DNA of 48,570 bases from NCBI GenBank assembly GCA_003562075.1, contig PWWP01000246.1, positions 1 to 48,570 of the forward strand, written 5' to 3'. How positions within the stretch are numbered: the first letter of the stretch is position 1; each line of letters opens with the position of its first letter. Positions 1-8,527 of this stretch are shown here, one piece after another. The notes beneath the pieces are model-generated. The model saw only the letters and a list, made by a program, of their open reading frames with translations. It did not search any database and had not been told where the DNA came from. The position numbers and the translations under genes were made by a program. The stretch is from Gemmatimonadota bacterium. GTDB lineage: Bacteria; Gemmatimonadota; Gemmatimonadetes; Longimicrobiales; Gaopeijiaceae.

Positions 1-1
1 C

Positions 2-613
2 ATTCGGGTCCACACTGCTCGAGGATTGGTGGAGCGAGGAGTTTCGGTGTTCCTCCTAAGTTACCGGGGCTATGGGCGGAGCCAGGGCCGTCCCAGTGAG
101 GAGGGGGCGCTCCTGGATGGACGAAGAGCCCTGGACTGGGTTGCCGATGAGGTGGGTGGAGCCCACAGGGTCGTTCTCCATGGACGGTCCCTGGGTGGTT
201 TCGTGGCCGCCGGGGTGGCGGCAGTCACCTCTTCTCCGGTGGGTGGATTGATCCTGGAGTCCACCTTCACTTCTTTGCATGCCATGGCGCGGGAGGTCTA
301 CCCCTTCATCCCGTCATTCCTCATGAGCCGGCTTCACGGGCACTTCGACACGCTGTCCACAGTCCAGTCGACCCAACACCCGATTCTGGTGATCCACGGG
401 GGCGCGGATCGACTGATCCCCCCGGCCATGGGCGAGTCGATTCATGCCACGGCGCCCAACGCTCAGGGGTTCTATCGGGTGTCAGGGGCGGGCCACAATG
501 ATCTCCCCATGGTGGCTGGAGCCGAGTATTTCGATCGTGTGGCCTCGTTCGTTCGCCAGGTGGCAGGAACGGGGGCGGGTGCAGAAGGGGCCGGCGGCGG
601 ATCCATGCCATGA
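2..613 (+). CDS. alpha/beta hydrolase (5' truncated by window edge)
   Basis: C-terminal part of a serine hydrolase of the alpha/beta fold, resembling the YqkD/Bem46-like group. The frame is open to the window edge and reads smoothly upstream of the TTG at 26, so the true start lies outside. The nucleophile elbow GRSLGG, an acidic residue in GGADRLIPP and a histidine in GAGHNDLP form a complete Ser-Asp-His triad. YRGYGRS just before the elbow is the usual strand and loop of the family. No signal peptide can be judged because the N terminus is missing. The substrate cannot be told from sequence. A 166-base gap separates it from the next gene, so they are probably not co-translated. Confidence 0.85.
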   Translation: MRVHTARGLVERGVSVFLLSYRGYGRSQGRPSEEGALLDGRRALDWVADEVGGAHRVVLHGRSLGGFVAAGVAAVTSSPVGGLILESTFTSLHAMAREVYPFIPSFLMSRLHGHFDTLSTVQSTQHPILVIHGGADRLIPPAMGESIHATAPNAQGFYRVSGAGHNDLPMVAGAEYFDRVASFVRQVAGTGAGAEGAGGGSMP

Positions 614-675
614 CGGGACCCTTCAGGCCCTGGCCCAGGGGTTGCCTGGTCCTCCCTGATACCCGGGAATCCCTA

Positions 676-705
676 TTGCACCTCTTGCGGAAACAGATGT
701 AGTAT
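676..705 (+). promoter_or_regulatory. candidate sigma-70 type promoter
   Basis: TTGCAC at 676-681 and TAGTAT at 700-705 are separated by 18 bases, about 75 bases upstream of the ATG at 780. It lies in the only AT-richer part of the gap 614-779. Recognised by eye only. Confidence 0.4.
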
Positions 706-779
706 TCGAAACGTATCCGGTTCGTACTCTCGCAGGATGATACCCTTGACCCTCGGTCACCTCTCCTTCCAGCCCCACT

Positions 780-2966
780 ATGAGTGATCCCCAGGCTCGT
801 TCAGGCGGTCGCCCACTTCTCCAGCCCCTGGGAGTGGTAGGACCGGGTAGTTCTCCCGGATCCCGGCAAGGACCGTCCGGCAGCGGACAGGAATTGTCCG
901 GCTCCGCCCCTCGTCGGTTCGTGGTTCCCGACCAGCATCGGGGCCCGGACGGGACTCGGTTGGAGGAGTTCCTGGAGCTTCGCCGGCTGACCCGGGAAGG
1001 AGCCCTCCTCCTGGGTGTGGAGCAGGCGACCGTCCTGCTCTTCCGGGATCCAGGAGAACCGATCCTTCAGGCGACCCGGTTCCGGTACGACAGTCGAAAG
1101 TTCGAGCCCCAGCGAGATCATCCACCGGGACTCCGATCGGCTCTCCGCGAGTCACTGGTTCGAGAGGGACGGGTGGAGGTGGCGGACGGCAGAGGGGAGT
1201 CATCTTCTGGTGGTGGTCCCGGCCGCGCCCTTCGGGATTATCTGGAGGAAGGGGAAATCCAAGCCATCCTGGCCCTTCCCCTCCACGCCAGGGGCGGGGT
1301 GGCGGGGATGATCGCCTTTGAGACCCTCTCAGGAACACAGAAATGGACTCGAGAGGACCGGGAGCGGGCAGGCGAGCTTGCAGAGAGGATGGAACGGACG
1401 TTGACGCCCTCACTCCTGGCATCCCTGGCCCGTTCTTCTTCCAGAGCGAGCGAGGCTCTGGCTCCTCCCTCCCTCCAGAGCTCCATGACTCCGATGGAGG
1501 GACCGGCAACGGCCCCTGAAAAGGATTCCGTGGCCGAATCCAATCGCAACCAGGCCTCCAACGGAGTCCCAAGTCCGTTTCCAGAGACCAGTTCCGAAAC
1601 CACTTCCCGCCCGGAGCCAGAGGCTGAAAGGGAGGATGGGCAGGCTGCTTCCCAGACGTCGTTGCCCACCCGAGCCCATACCGGTGAATCCACGACGGGG
1701 CTGGATCAGTCCAGGGAGTCGGGCATCTCAGCCGTTGGTTCGGATCTGGCGGGTGCCCTCCTCCACCTGGTGAGCGTCCAGGAGGGGACGCTGGAGCTCC
1801 TGGACGGATCGGAGGCACTGGCAACGGAGACCCGGGAATTGGTGGGTGACCTCCATGACCTCACCGGGAAATTCCGTTCCAACCTCCAGGCGCTCCGGGA
1901 ACTCCATGCCTCCTTCGGCCAGGTGGGAGAGGAGGTTCTGGAACTGAGCCATCATCTGGCTTCCCTGGTCTACGACCTGGCCCGTATCGCTGGTGACGGT
2001 CCTCGGTTCGTCGTGGCTCCTGGATCTGATCCCCTTCCGGTCCGGGCAAATGTCCTTCTCCTCCGGAGGGCGCTGGAGGAGCTGGTCCGGGTTGCCCGGG
2101 AGTCGTGCGAGTCGGGGGATCGGATCCGGATCTCCTGGGGCCTGACCCACGCATCCCCTCCGGCGAGTTCGGGAGATCAGGGAACCGAATCTCTGTCCGA
2201 GGGACGTAGCAGGTCCAGTGGGGCTGAAATCCGGGAGGTGGCCAGAATTCAGCTTCAGGAGGATGGAGGATCCTCCGGGAGCGGGGGGAAGGCGCCGGCT
2301 GCGGCGACCCGGGAGAAGGGGGGATCCAGAGACCGGGACCAGGTTTTCCGGATGGCGCGAGGAACGATTGAAGCCCACGGCGGATGGATCGAGCCGACGA
2401 CGACCGGAGATGGAGGAACGCTCCTGACCCTTTTCCTGCCCCTGGTGGAGCAGGAGCTGGCTGCGAACCAAAGCCCAGGGGCGGCGGGTGAATCCGTGGG
2501 TCCGCGCATCCTTCTCCTGGAGGATGAGCCTACCCTGGCCCGACTGCTCACCCGTGCCCTCTCCCGCCACGGCTTCCAGGTCGAGGCGGCAGCCTCCGAT
2601 CGTGAGGGGCAAGGGTTGTGGGTGCGCTCCAGGGAGGCTTTCGACCTGGTGATCGTGGACCGTCAGGTACCGGGCGCCTGGGATGCGAAGTCCCTCGTGG
2701 CCGGTTGGGGGGCCGGCGACAGACCTCCGCTCCTGGTTCTGGATCGCTCCGACGTGGAAATGCCGGCGCCAGGGATTCGAGTCGATACGGTTCTCACGCC
2801 TCCCCTCCAGCCTGCCCGGGTCCTGGAGGCAGTCCGGACGCTCCTGGCCGAAGCAACCGAGAAGGAGCAGGTACCGAGCGATGACCCTGAACGTGACGGA
2901 ACCCCATCCGGCCTTCCGCTGACCGGCGACGGATCACCACCCCACCTCGGGCCCACGACCCACTGA
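780..2966 (+). CDS. GAF / degenerate kinase-like / receiver domain protein
   Basis: A 728-residue protein in three parts. Residues about 61-210 look like a GAF sensor domain; about 211-310 is a low-complexity Ser/Pro/Glu-rich linker. Residues about 315-560 have the helical and ATPase-like outline of a histidine kinase (a late segment ARGTIEAHGGWIEP resembles the G2 region), but no clear phospho-accepting H box, N box or DxGxG G1 box is visible. Residues about 576-690 are a response-regulator receiver: LLEDEP supplies the acidic pair and IVDRQVPG the phosphorylatable Asp, while the conserved Lys position reads LTPPL. It is probably a signalling or scaffold protein of a two-component-type pathway; kinase activity is doubtful. 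No membrane segment is seen, so it is likely cytoplasmic. It is convergent with the iron permease gene. Confidence 0.75.
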   Translation: MSDPQARSGGRPLLQPLGVVGPGSSPGSRQGPSGSGQELSGSAPRRFVVPDQHRGPDGTRLEEFLELRRLTREGALLLGVEQATVLLFRDPGEPILQATRFRYDSRKFEPQRDHPPGLRSALRESLVREGRVEVADGRGESSSGGGPGRALRDYLEEGEIQAILALPLHARGGVAGMIAFETLSGTQKWTREDRERAGELAERMERTLTPSLLASLARSSSRASEALAPPSLQSSMTPMEGPATAPEKDSVAESNRNQASNGVPSPFPETSSETTSRPEPEAEREDGQAASQTSLPTRAHTGESTTGLDQSRESGISAVGSDLAGALLHLVSVQEGTLELLDGSEALATETRELVGDLHDLTGKFRSNLQALRELHASFGQVGEEVLELSHHLASLVYDLARIAGDGPRFVVAPGSDPLPVRANVLLLRRALEELVRVARESCESGDRIRISWGLTHASPPASSGDQGTESLSEGRSRSSGAEIREVARIQLQEDGGSSGSGGKAPAAATREKGGSRDRDQVFRMARGTIEAHGGWIEPTTTGDGGTLLTLFLPLVEQELAANQSPGAAGESVGPRILLLEDEPTLARLLTRALSRHGFQVEAAASDREGQGLWVRSREAFDLVIVDRQVPGAWDAKSLVAGWGAGDRPPLLVLDRSDVEMPAPGIRVDTVLTPPLQPARVLEAVRTLLAEATEKEQVPSDDPERDGTPSGLPLTGDGSPPHLGPTTH

Positions 2967-2970
2967 TCCG

Positions 2971-3000
2971 AGGGCTTGAGCCGCCTGCCCGCCAAGCCTT
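2971..3000. terminator. candidate bidirectional hairpin between convergent genes
   Basis: Positions 2971-2978 pair with 2993-3000 (GGCTTG with CAAGCC plus two weaker outer pairs) around a 14-base loop. It sits between the stop codons of two convergent genes. There is no T tract on either side. Confidence 0.3.
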
Positions 3001-3008
3001 CCTGACGC

Positions 3009-4772
3009 CTACCGGCCTCGTTCCCGGCCGATGAGTTGGTTGAGCAGGATGACCGGGAGGAGCCCCACCAGGATGATGAGGAGGGCCGGCAGGGCCGATT
3101 CGGCGACCTGTTCATCCATTGCCATCTGAAAGGCACGGGTGGCCAGGGTGTCAAAGTCGAAGGGACGAAGGATGAGGGTGAGGGGAAGCTCCTTCAGGAC
3201 ATCCACGAAGACCAGGAGCCCTGCAGAGAGGAGGGTCCCTTTAAGGAGTGGAATGTCCACCCGGATCAGCGTGCGCATGGGGGGTGATCCCAGGGAGCGG
3301 GATGTCTCATCCAGATTCCCACAGACGCGTTCGAAACCCGAATCCAGGGGATTCAGCGACACGGCCAGGAATCGAACCACGTAGGCGAAGACGAGGGCGG
3401 CGACGGTCCCGGTCAGGAGGAGGCCCACTGTGCTGCCGGTGAGGGACGCAATCCAGCCGGCCACCTGGCGATCCACCCAGATGAACGGGACCATGACTCC
3501 CACTGCGATGACGGCCCCGGGTACGGAATAGCCCAGGGAGGCAGCCCGAGAGGAGAGTCGGAGGAGGGGGGTCGGGGAGAGTCGGACCGAGTAGACGATG
3601 AGAAGGGAGGCAGCAACCGCGGCCAGCGCTGCAGCCAGGGCCAGCCCGAAGGAATTGAGGGCCAGAGCGAAGAATCGGCTGTCCAGGGCCTGTGGAGCCG
3701 CCTCCAGGGCCCAGGTCACCAGCTGGATCATGGGCACGACAAATCCCAGCAAGACGGGGATTGCGCATGCCAGGGTGGCGAGCCAGGCCCGGGCCCCCTG
3801 AAGTTGAAATGGGGTTACGGGCCGATAGCGACTGGATCCGTGATCGAAGCGCGCCCGTCCCCGCTGAGCCCGTTCAGCCAGGATCAACACGAAGACGAAG
3901 GCCAGGAGGCAGGCCGACAGCCGGATGGCGGAAGGGGTATCGCCCAGGGAGAACCATGCCCTGAAGATTCCGGTGGTGAAGGTTGACACCCCGAAATAGG
4001 TCACGGCCCCATATTCGTTCAGGACCTCCATGAGGACCAGGGTCACACCGGCCACCACCGCCGGCCGGGCCATGGGAAGAGCGACCTGGAAAAAGGAGCT
4101 CCATCCACTCTTTCCCAAGATCCGGGAGGTTTCCAGGACGCCCCCGGACTGCTTCAGGAATGAGGCCCGGGTGATGAGGTACACGTACGGGTAGAGGACC
4201 AGGGCCAGGATGAAGGTCGCGCCGGGCAACGACATGAGAGCCGTCCGGAGTCCTGCAGTGGAACCGGGCGAGAAGATCAGCTGGAGAAAGCTCTGGACGG
4301 GTCCCGTGTGGGCGAAGAGCTCCGCGTAGGTGTAGGCCATGATGTACGTCGGCATGGCCAGGGGAAGGATCAGCCCCGTTTCCAGGATCCGGCGGCCTGG
4401 GAACTCACAGGTGGCCACAAGCCAAGCCGTGCCCACACCCACCACCAGAGTCACGGTCCCGACCCCTATGACCAGCACCGTGGAGTTCACCAGGTAGTCG
4501 GTAAGAACCGTGGACGCCAGGTGTCTCCAGGTGTCGCTGGACTCCCCGAAGATGCCCAGGAGGATGGCAGCGATCGGGAGGAGGATGAGGGCCACCGTCA
4601 AGAGGGTGGCCACCGTCCAGGGGGTGAGGGTGACCCGCCAACGTGGCCGGAACCGTTCCCAGAGTCCATCCAGCTTGTCAGGGGGGCTTCGGAAGTTCGG
4701 GCCACCTCCTGGCGGTGGTGGGGAAGGGGCAGAGCTCCGGGATCCGGGGCCGGATGAGGGCACTAGCGCCAT
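3009..4772 (-). CDS. ferric iron ABC transporter permease (two-domain, FbpB/AfuB type)
   Basis: A 587-residue inner-membrane permease made of two fused permease halves, as is usual for Fe(3+) importers. After a Pro-rich cytoplasmic tail of about 50 residues there are about twelve hydrophobic segments. Each half carries an EAA-type loop for contact with the ATPase: LETSRILGKSGWSSFF in the first half and DETSRSLGSPPMRTL in the second. The ATG at 4772 overlaps the end of the binding-protein gene by ten bases, so the pair is translationally coupled. No ATPase gene follows, since the downstream neighbour is on the opposite strand; an ATPase must come from elsewhere. Substrate is inferred from the family and the paired binding protein. 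Confidence 0.9.
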   Translation of the reverse strand: MALVPSSGPGSRSSAPSPPPPGGGPNFRSPPDKLDGLWERFRPRWRVTLTPWTVATLLTVALILLPIAAILLGIFGESSDTWRHLASTVLTDYLVNSTVLVIGVGTVTLVVGVGTAWLVATCEFPGRRILETGLILPLAMPTYIMAYTYAELFAHTGPVQSFLQLIFSPGSTAGLRTALMSLPGATFILALVLYPYVYLITRASFLKQSGGVLETSRILGKSGWSSFFQVALPMARPAVVAGVTLVLMEVLNEYGAVTYFGVSTFTTGIFRAWFSLGDTPSAIRLSACLLAFVFVLILAERAQRGRARFDHGSSRYRPVTPFQLQGARAWLATLACAIPVLLGFVVPMIQLVTWALEAAPQALDSRFFALALNSFGLALAAALAAVAASLLIVYSVRLSPTPLLRLSSRAASLGYSVPGAVIAVGVMVPFIWVDRQVAGWIASLTGSTVGLLLTGTVAALVFAYVVRFLAVSLNPLDSGFERVCGNLDETSRSLGSPPMRTLIRVDIPLLKGTLLSAGLLVFVDVLKELPLTLILRPFDFDTLATRAFQMAMDEQVAESALPALLIILVGLLPVILLNQLIGRERGR

Positions 4773-5872
4773 CCAGCCCGATCAAAGATCTGCACGGCTT
4801 CGTTGTTCAACTCCCCTAGGCGTGCCAGCTCCAGAGTGTCCGATCGGAACTCTCCCCACGCCTGAAGCTCTGGGGCCCAGGAGGTCCCGTCTCGGACCGG
4901 GTATTCGAAGTTGGCTTCGGCAAAGGCGCGCTGAGCCTCCTCACCTGCCAGGAATTCCATGAGCGCGATGGCGTGCTCCCGGTTGGGGGCGTGGGCTGTG
5001 ACTCCGATCCCCGAGACGTTCACATGGGCTCCCCGGTCCTCTTGATTGGGAAAGATGATGCCTACCTGACGGCCCAACTCCCGGGCTTCAGGGTCATCCG
5101 AGCCCAGGAGTCGCCCCACATAGTACGAGTTCACCAGAGCCACGTCCCCGACTCCGGCGGCCACGTCTCGGATCTGATCCGTGTCGTTCCCCTGAGGAGA
5201 ACGGGCGAAGTTGGCCACGACGCCTCGGGCCCACTCCTCGGCCGCCTCAGGGCCCAGTGCCGCAACCAGGGAAGCCATGTGGGAGACGTTGTAGATGTTC
5301 TCTGAGGTCCGAGCGACGATCCGTCCTTCCCACTCCGGCTCCGCCAACTCCTCATAGGTGGTCAGGGAATCGGGGTCCACACGATCTCTGGCATAGGCCA
5401 GGATCCGAATGCGCTGGGTCAGGCCGAACCAGTAGCCGTCCCGATCCCGAAGGTGGGCCGGCACGGCCGCATTCAGGGTCTGGGACTCGATGGGCTGAAG
5501 AAGACCCCGTTCCTTGGCCCGGTGGAGGCGCCCCGCGTCCACGGTGATGAGAACATCGGCAGGGGAGGCCGGACCTTCTCTCTCCAGCCGGGCGATGAGC
5601 TCGTCGGCTGAAGCACTCACGACCCGGACCCGGATTCCTGAGAGCTCGGAGAAACGCTGAAAGAGGGCCTCGTCCGTATCGTAGTGGCGGTGGCTGTAGA
5701 CATTCACCACCGGTTCACTTTCGTCCTCACACCCTGCCAGGAGGAGCAGGAAAGGGAGGACGATGAAGGCCAGGAGGAATCCCACGAGCCCGGACCCCCG
5801 AGCCCGCTCCGGGATCGAGGCGGAGCAGGGAAGGGGATGTGATGTCGAGTGATCCTTCCAGTGACGATCCAT
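4763..5872 (-). CDS. ferric iron ABC transporter substrate-binding lipoprotein (FbpA/FutA type)
   Basis: Extracytoplasmic binding protein, 369 residues from the chosen ATG at 5872. An open frame reaches a TTG at 5935, but that TTG lies inside the inverted repeat at 5911-5937, which is better read as promoter DNA. A hydrophobic stretch ends in the lipobox LLAGC, so the mature protein is a lipid-anchored lipoprotein. The mature N terminus VYSHRHYDTD and the NSYYVGRLLG segment with two adjacent tyrosines match the iron-coordinating pattern of class II periplasmic ferric-binding proteins. It is first in a two-gene operon with the permease, and is likely iron regulated through the upstream palindrome. 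Confidence 0.9.
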   Translation of the reverse strand: MDRHWKDHSTSHPLPCSASIPERARGSGLVGFLLAFIVLPFLLLLAGCEDESEPVVNVYSHRHYDTDEALFQRFSELSGIRVRVVSASADELIARLEREGPASPADVLITVDAGRLHRAKERGLLQPIESQTLNAAVPAHLRDRDGYWFGLTQRIRILAYARDRVDPDSLTTYEELAEPEWEGRIVARTSENIYNVSHMASLVAALGPEAAEEWARGVVANFARSPQGNDTDQIRDVAAGVGDVALVNSYYVGRLLGSDDPEARELGRQVGIIFPNQEDRGAHVNVSGIGVTAHAPNREHAIALMEFLAGEEAQRAFAEANFEYPVRDGTSWAPELQAWGEFRSDTLELARLGELNNEAVQIFDRAGWR

Positions 5873-5910
5873 GGGTGGGGTCCAGACAGTCGGGTGTTTG
5901 AGGGGTGTTT

Positions 5911-5937
5911 CGTTGAGATTGAGAACAAATCTCAACG
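5911..5937 (-). promoter_or_regulatory. perfect 10-bp inverted repeat, candidate iron-responsive operator
   Basis: CGTTGAGATT (5911-5920) is repeated in exact inverted form at 5928-5937 with seven bases between. It lies 39 bases upstream of the ATG of the ferric-binding lipoprotein. Its TGAGA...TCTCA half-sites resemble Fur-family boxes in general style, but the match to any one consensus is loose. The palindrome itself is seen directly; the regulator is inference. Confidence 0.6.
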
Positions 5938-5987
5938 CTTCCCGGAGAAAAATCCACCCAGATCCCCAAGTCGGTCCTCAGGTGGTC

Positions 5988-6716
5988 TCAGCGCCCCAGA
6001 TCCAGCGTCAGGGCTGCCCCGTTCACGACCCGGGCATTGTCTCCGACCAGGAAGTGGCACACCCGGGCGATCTCGGCAGGTGGGATCCACGCCGAGGTGT
6101 CGGCCTTGGGCATGGCATCCCGGTTTGCCGGGGTGTCGATGATGGTTGGGAGCACCGCGTTGACGGTGATGCCGTGGCCGGCTCCCTCTCGAGCCAGGGA
6201 GCGGGTGAGGTTCAGGACAGCCGACTTGGCGGCTCCATAGGCGGTCAGGTCCGAGCTTCCTCCTTCCAGGGCAGGGAGGGCTGCCACGTTCACGATCCGT
6301 CCCCAGCCTCTGGCCTTCATGTGCCCGAACACCTGACGGGAACAGAGGAACGCCGTGGTGGCGTTCATTCCCATCATTCGCTCCCAGTCCTCGGGCTCGG
6401 TTTTCTCAATGGGCGCCATGAAGAAGCCCCCGGCCAGATTCAGGAGGATGTGAGGGCCCACCTCTCCATCTTCACTTCTGCATGCATCCACGACCCGAGT
6501 CACCACATCCGGATCGGTGAGATCACTGTCAGGATGGAAGGTCACGGCTTCGGCCCCATCCCCCAGGAAGTTCTCCAACTCCTGGGCCTCAGCGGCCGAA
6601 TAGATGGGCACGTGGACCCAGGCGCCGGCTTCCAGGAGCCGCTTCACCACATATCGACCCAGGGCGCCAGTGCCACCGGTGACGAGGGCCAGTCGTCCTT
6701 CGAGTCGTCCATCCAC
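5988..6716 (-). CDS. SDR family NAD(P)-dependent oxidoreductase
   Basis: A 242-residue classical short-chain dehydrogenase/reductase. The N-terminal TGGTGALGR is the Rossmann glycine motif (TGxxxGxG), LNLAGG occupies the NNAG position, and YGAAKSA supplies the catalytic YxxxK, with a serine cluster in GGSSDLTAYG ahead of it. It ends close to the usual length for FabG-like enzymes. The start is the GTG at 6716, preceded by a strong AGGAGG seven bases upstream; an ATG at 6712 is in another frame. The substrate is unknown: FabG-like reductases and sugar or pteridine reductases share these motifs. It shares orientation with the iron operon, but the operator-like repeat in between suggests separate control. 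Confidence 0.85.
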   Translation of the reverse strand: MDGRLEGRLALVTGGTGALGRYVVKRLLEAGAWVHVPIYSAAEAQELENFLGDGAEAVTFHPDSDLTDPDVVTRVVDACRSEDGEVGPHILLNLAGGFFMAPIEKTEPEDWERMMGMNATTAFLCSRQVFGHMKARGWGRIVNVAALPALEGGSSDLTAYGAAKSAVLNLTRSLAREGAGHGITVNAVLPTIIDTPANRDAMPKADTSAWIPPAEIARVCHFLVGDNARVVNGAALTLDLGR

Positions 6717-6745
6717 AGCGGTGCCTCCTCGGTGCTCCAGGGAAA

Positions 6746-6775
6746 TTTCCTTCCGTTTCCTTCCGTTTCCTTTTC
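6746..6775. repeat. short tandem repeat, 10-bp unit TTTCCTTCCG
   Basis: Two exact copies (6746-6755, 6756-6765) and a partial, altered third copy. It lies just upstream of the Shine-Dalgarno of the minus-strand SDR gene, so on that strand it is a purine-rich leader. It overlaps the small palindrome GGAAATTTCC at 6741-6750. Confidence 0.8.
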
Positions 6776-6870
6776 CTGGCCCCTTACCCGGCCCGGGTGG
6801 AGGTGTGCCGGCTCCGCGGGATGCCTTGCCCCTCTCCCGAAGGTATATCTACTTTTGGAAGCTTTTCTTG

Positions 6871-6902
6871 TCTGATCGGGCATCATGACTTGCCCAATCA
6901 GA
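6871..6902. promoter_or_regulatory. 12-bp inverted repeat upstream of pepA
   Basis: TCTGATCGGGCA (6871-6882) and TGCCCAATCAGA (6891-6902) are inverted repeats with one mismatch and an 8-base spacer, in the divergent region between the SDR gene and pepA, about 80 bases before the pepA start. It could be an operator serving either gene, or an mRNA hairpin. Confidence 0.5.
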
Positions 6903-6983
6903 TCCCTTGCAGTTTCCGGGGCGATCGAACGTCACGGGGCTTCGTCTCCAATCTGAATCCAGAGTCACGGAAGGGACCGTCAT

Positions 6984-8522
6984 ATGGAGCTGGAATTCCG
7001 CACCACCTCACCCCTGAAGGAAGCATCAGAACTGCTGGCCGTCCCCGTCTTCCAGTCCAGGGAGGATCTTGTCGGACTGGCTGCTGAGTTGGACCAGGCT
7101 CTGGGGGGGATCCTTTCCCGGGCTCGTTCCCGTGGAGATTTTCGCGGACGGGAGGAAGACTCCCTTCTGCTCTATGCCTCAGAGGAGGAAGGCCCGGCTC
7201 GTGTCGCATTCCTGGGCGCAGGCCCCCAGGACGAAATGGATGCAGACCTGATTCGGCGGGTGGCGGGGCGGGCGGTTCGCTTGGCCGAGGCCAACTCGGT
7301 CACTCAACTCTCCTTCCTGGTTCCCCAGGGGAATGGAGAAGGGGTGAACGTGCACGACGTGGCCTACCGAGTCCAGGCGGCAGCCGAGGGTATGGCCCTG
7401 GCTTCCTGGGACTTCAGGGAGCTGGTCTCGGAGAAGGACCCGGAGGAAGAAGATGGCCCGCCGCCCCTGGTGACGGAGGGGTGGCTTCACCTGGATTCTT
7501 CTGCTCAGGATCCTGAGGAGGTGGATGGAGACGGAGCGGTCCGGACCGGCCATGCGGTTGCGGAGGGACAGAACCTGGCCCGGGATCTCCAGTGGCGACC
7601 GGGGAACGTGGCCACGCCAACGCACCTGGGTTGGGTGGCGGAACAGTTGGCCGACGCTTACGGGTTCGGTTCGCGGATCCTGGGCCCCGGGGAGCTGGAA
7701 GAGGAAGGGATGGAGGCGTTGCTGTCCGTCTCCCGGGGATCGGACGAAGAGCCCCGCTTCATCGTGCTGGAGCATCGCGGAGCCGGTGATGACGTCCCCA
7801 TGGTGGCGCTGGTGGGGAAGGGACTCACCTTCGATACCGGGGGGGTTTCGCTGAAACCGGCCAAGGGGATGGAGTCCATGAAGTACGACATGTCCGGCGG
7901 GGCTGCCGTCCTGGGTGCCATGAAGACGGTGGGGCTCCTCCAGTTGCCCATCAATGTGGTGGGGGTGGTTCCCTCCTCCGAGAACATGGTGAACGGCTCG
8001 GCCAACAAGCCCGGCGACGTGATCGGGACCCGAGCGGGAAAGACGGTGGAGGTCATCAACACTGATGCGGAGGGGCGATTGATCCTGGCCGATGCCCTCT
8101 CGTACACGGTGGATCACTTCTCTCCTGCCGCGGTGGTGGACTGTGCGACTCTCACAGGGGCCTGCGTCGTTGCCCTGGGTCACCACGCCGCAGCCCTGCT
8201 GGGAACCGATGACGATCTCATGGACGAGCTGAGGGCGGCCGGTGATAGGAGTGGGGAGCGCTGCTGGCCCCTCCCCCTGTGGAAGCCGTACCGAAAGCAG
8301 CTGGAAAGTACCGTGGCCGACCTGAAGAATGTGGGGGGACGGCCAGCCGGTAGCATCACGGCCGGTTGGTTCCTGTCCGAGTTCGTGGGCTCCACCTCCT
8401 GGGCCCACCTGGACATCGCCGGTACGGCGTACGGTGAGAGCGACCGCCCCTATCACCGGAAGGGGGGCTTTGGGTTTCCCACCCGGCTCCTTGCCGAGTG
8501 GCTCCTGGCCAGGAGCAGTTAG
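6984..8522 (+). CDS. pepA: leucyl aminopeptidase (M17 family)
   Basis: A cytosolic di-metal aminopeptidase of 512 residues, the normal length, that releases N-terminal residues from peptides. The N-terminal third is the variable macro-like domain. The C-terminal catalytic domain carries GKGLTFDTGGVSLKP (metal-binding Lys and Asp), KYDMSGGAAV (second Asp) and NTDAEGRLIL (Asp, Glu and the catalytic Arg), so the active site is complete. The ATG at 6984 is preceded by AAGGGA. Its last codons run into the leader of the next gene, the outer-membrane protein, whose ribosome site lies inside pepA; the two are probably co-transcribed. Confidence 0.97.
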   Translation: MELEFRTTSPLKEASELLAVPVFQSREDLVGLAAELDQALGGILSRARSRGDFRGREEDSLLLYASEEEGPARVAFLGAGPQDEMDADLIRRVAGRAVRLAEANSVTQLSFLVPQGNGEGVNVHDVAYRVQAAAEGMALASWDFRELVSEKDPEEEDGPPPLVTEGWLHLDSSAQDPEEVDGDGAVRTGHAVAEGQNLARDLQWRPGNVATPTHLGWVAEQLADAYGFGSRILGPGELEEEGMEALLSVSRGSDEEPRFIVLEHRGAGDDVPMVALVGKGLTFDTGGVSLKPAKGMESMKYDMSGGAAVLGAMKTVGLLQLPINVVGVVPSSENMVNGSANKPGDVIGTRAGKTVEVINTDAEGRLILADALSYTVDHFSPAAVVDCATLTGACVVALGHHAAALLGTDDDLMDELRAAGDRSGERCWPLPLWKPYRKQLESTVADLKNVGGRPAGSITAGWFLSEFVGSTSWAHLDIAGTAYGESDRPYHRKGGFGFPTRLLAEWLLARSS

Positions 8523-8527
8523 TCTAC

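Noticed and set aside
4763-5935. TTG at 5935 as start of the iron-binding protein
   Set aside because: It falls in the inverted repeat and adds 21 residues ahead of an already long signal-peptide region; ATG 5872 is preferred.
7179-8456. 425-codon open frame antisense to pepA
   Set aside because: It is fully opposite a complete M17 aminopeptidase and has His/Arg/Gly/Pro-rich composition typical of GC-rich antisense frames.
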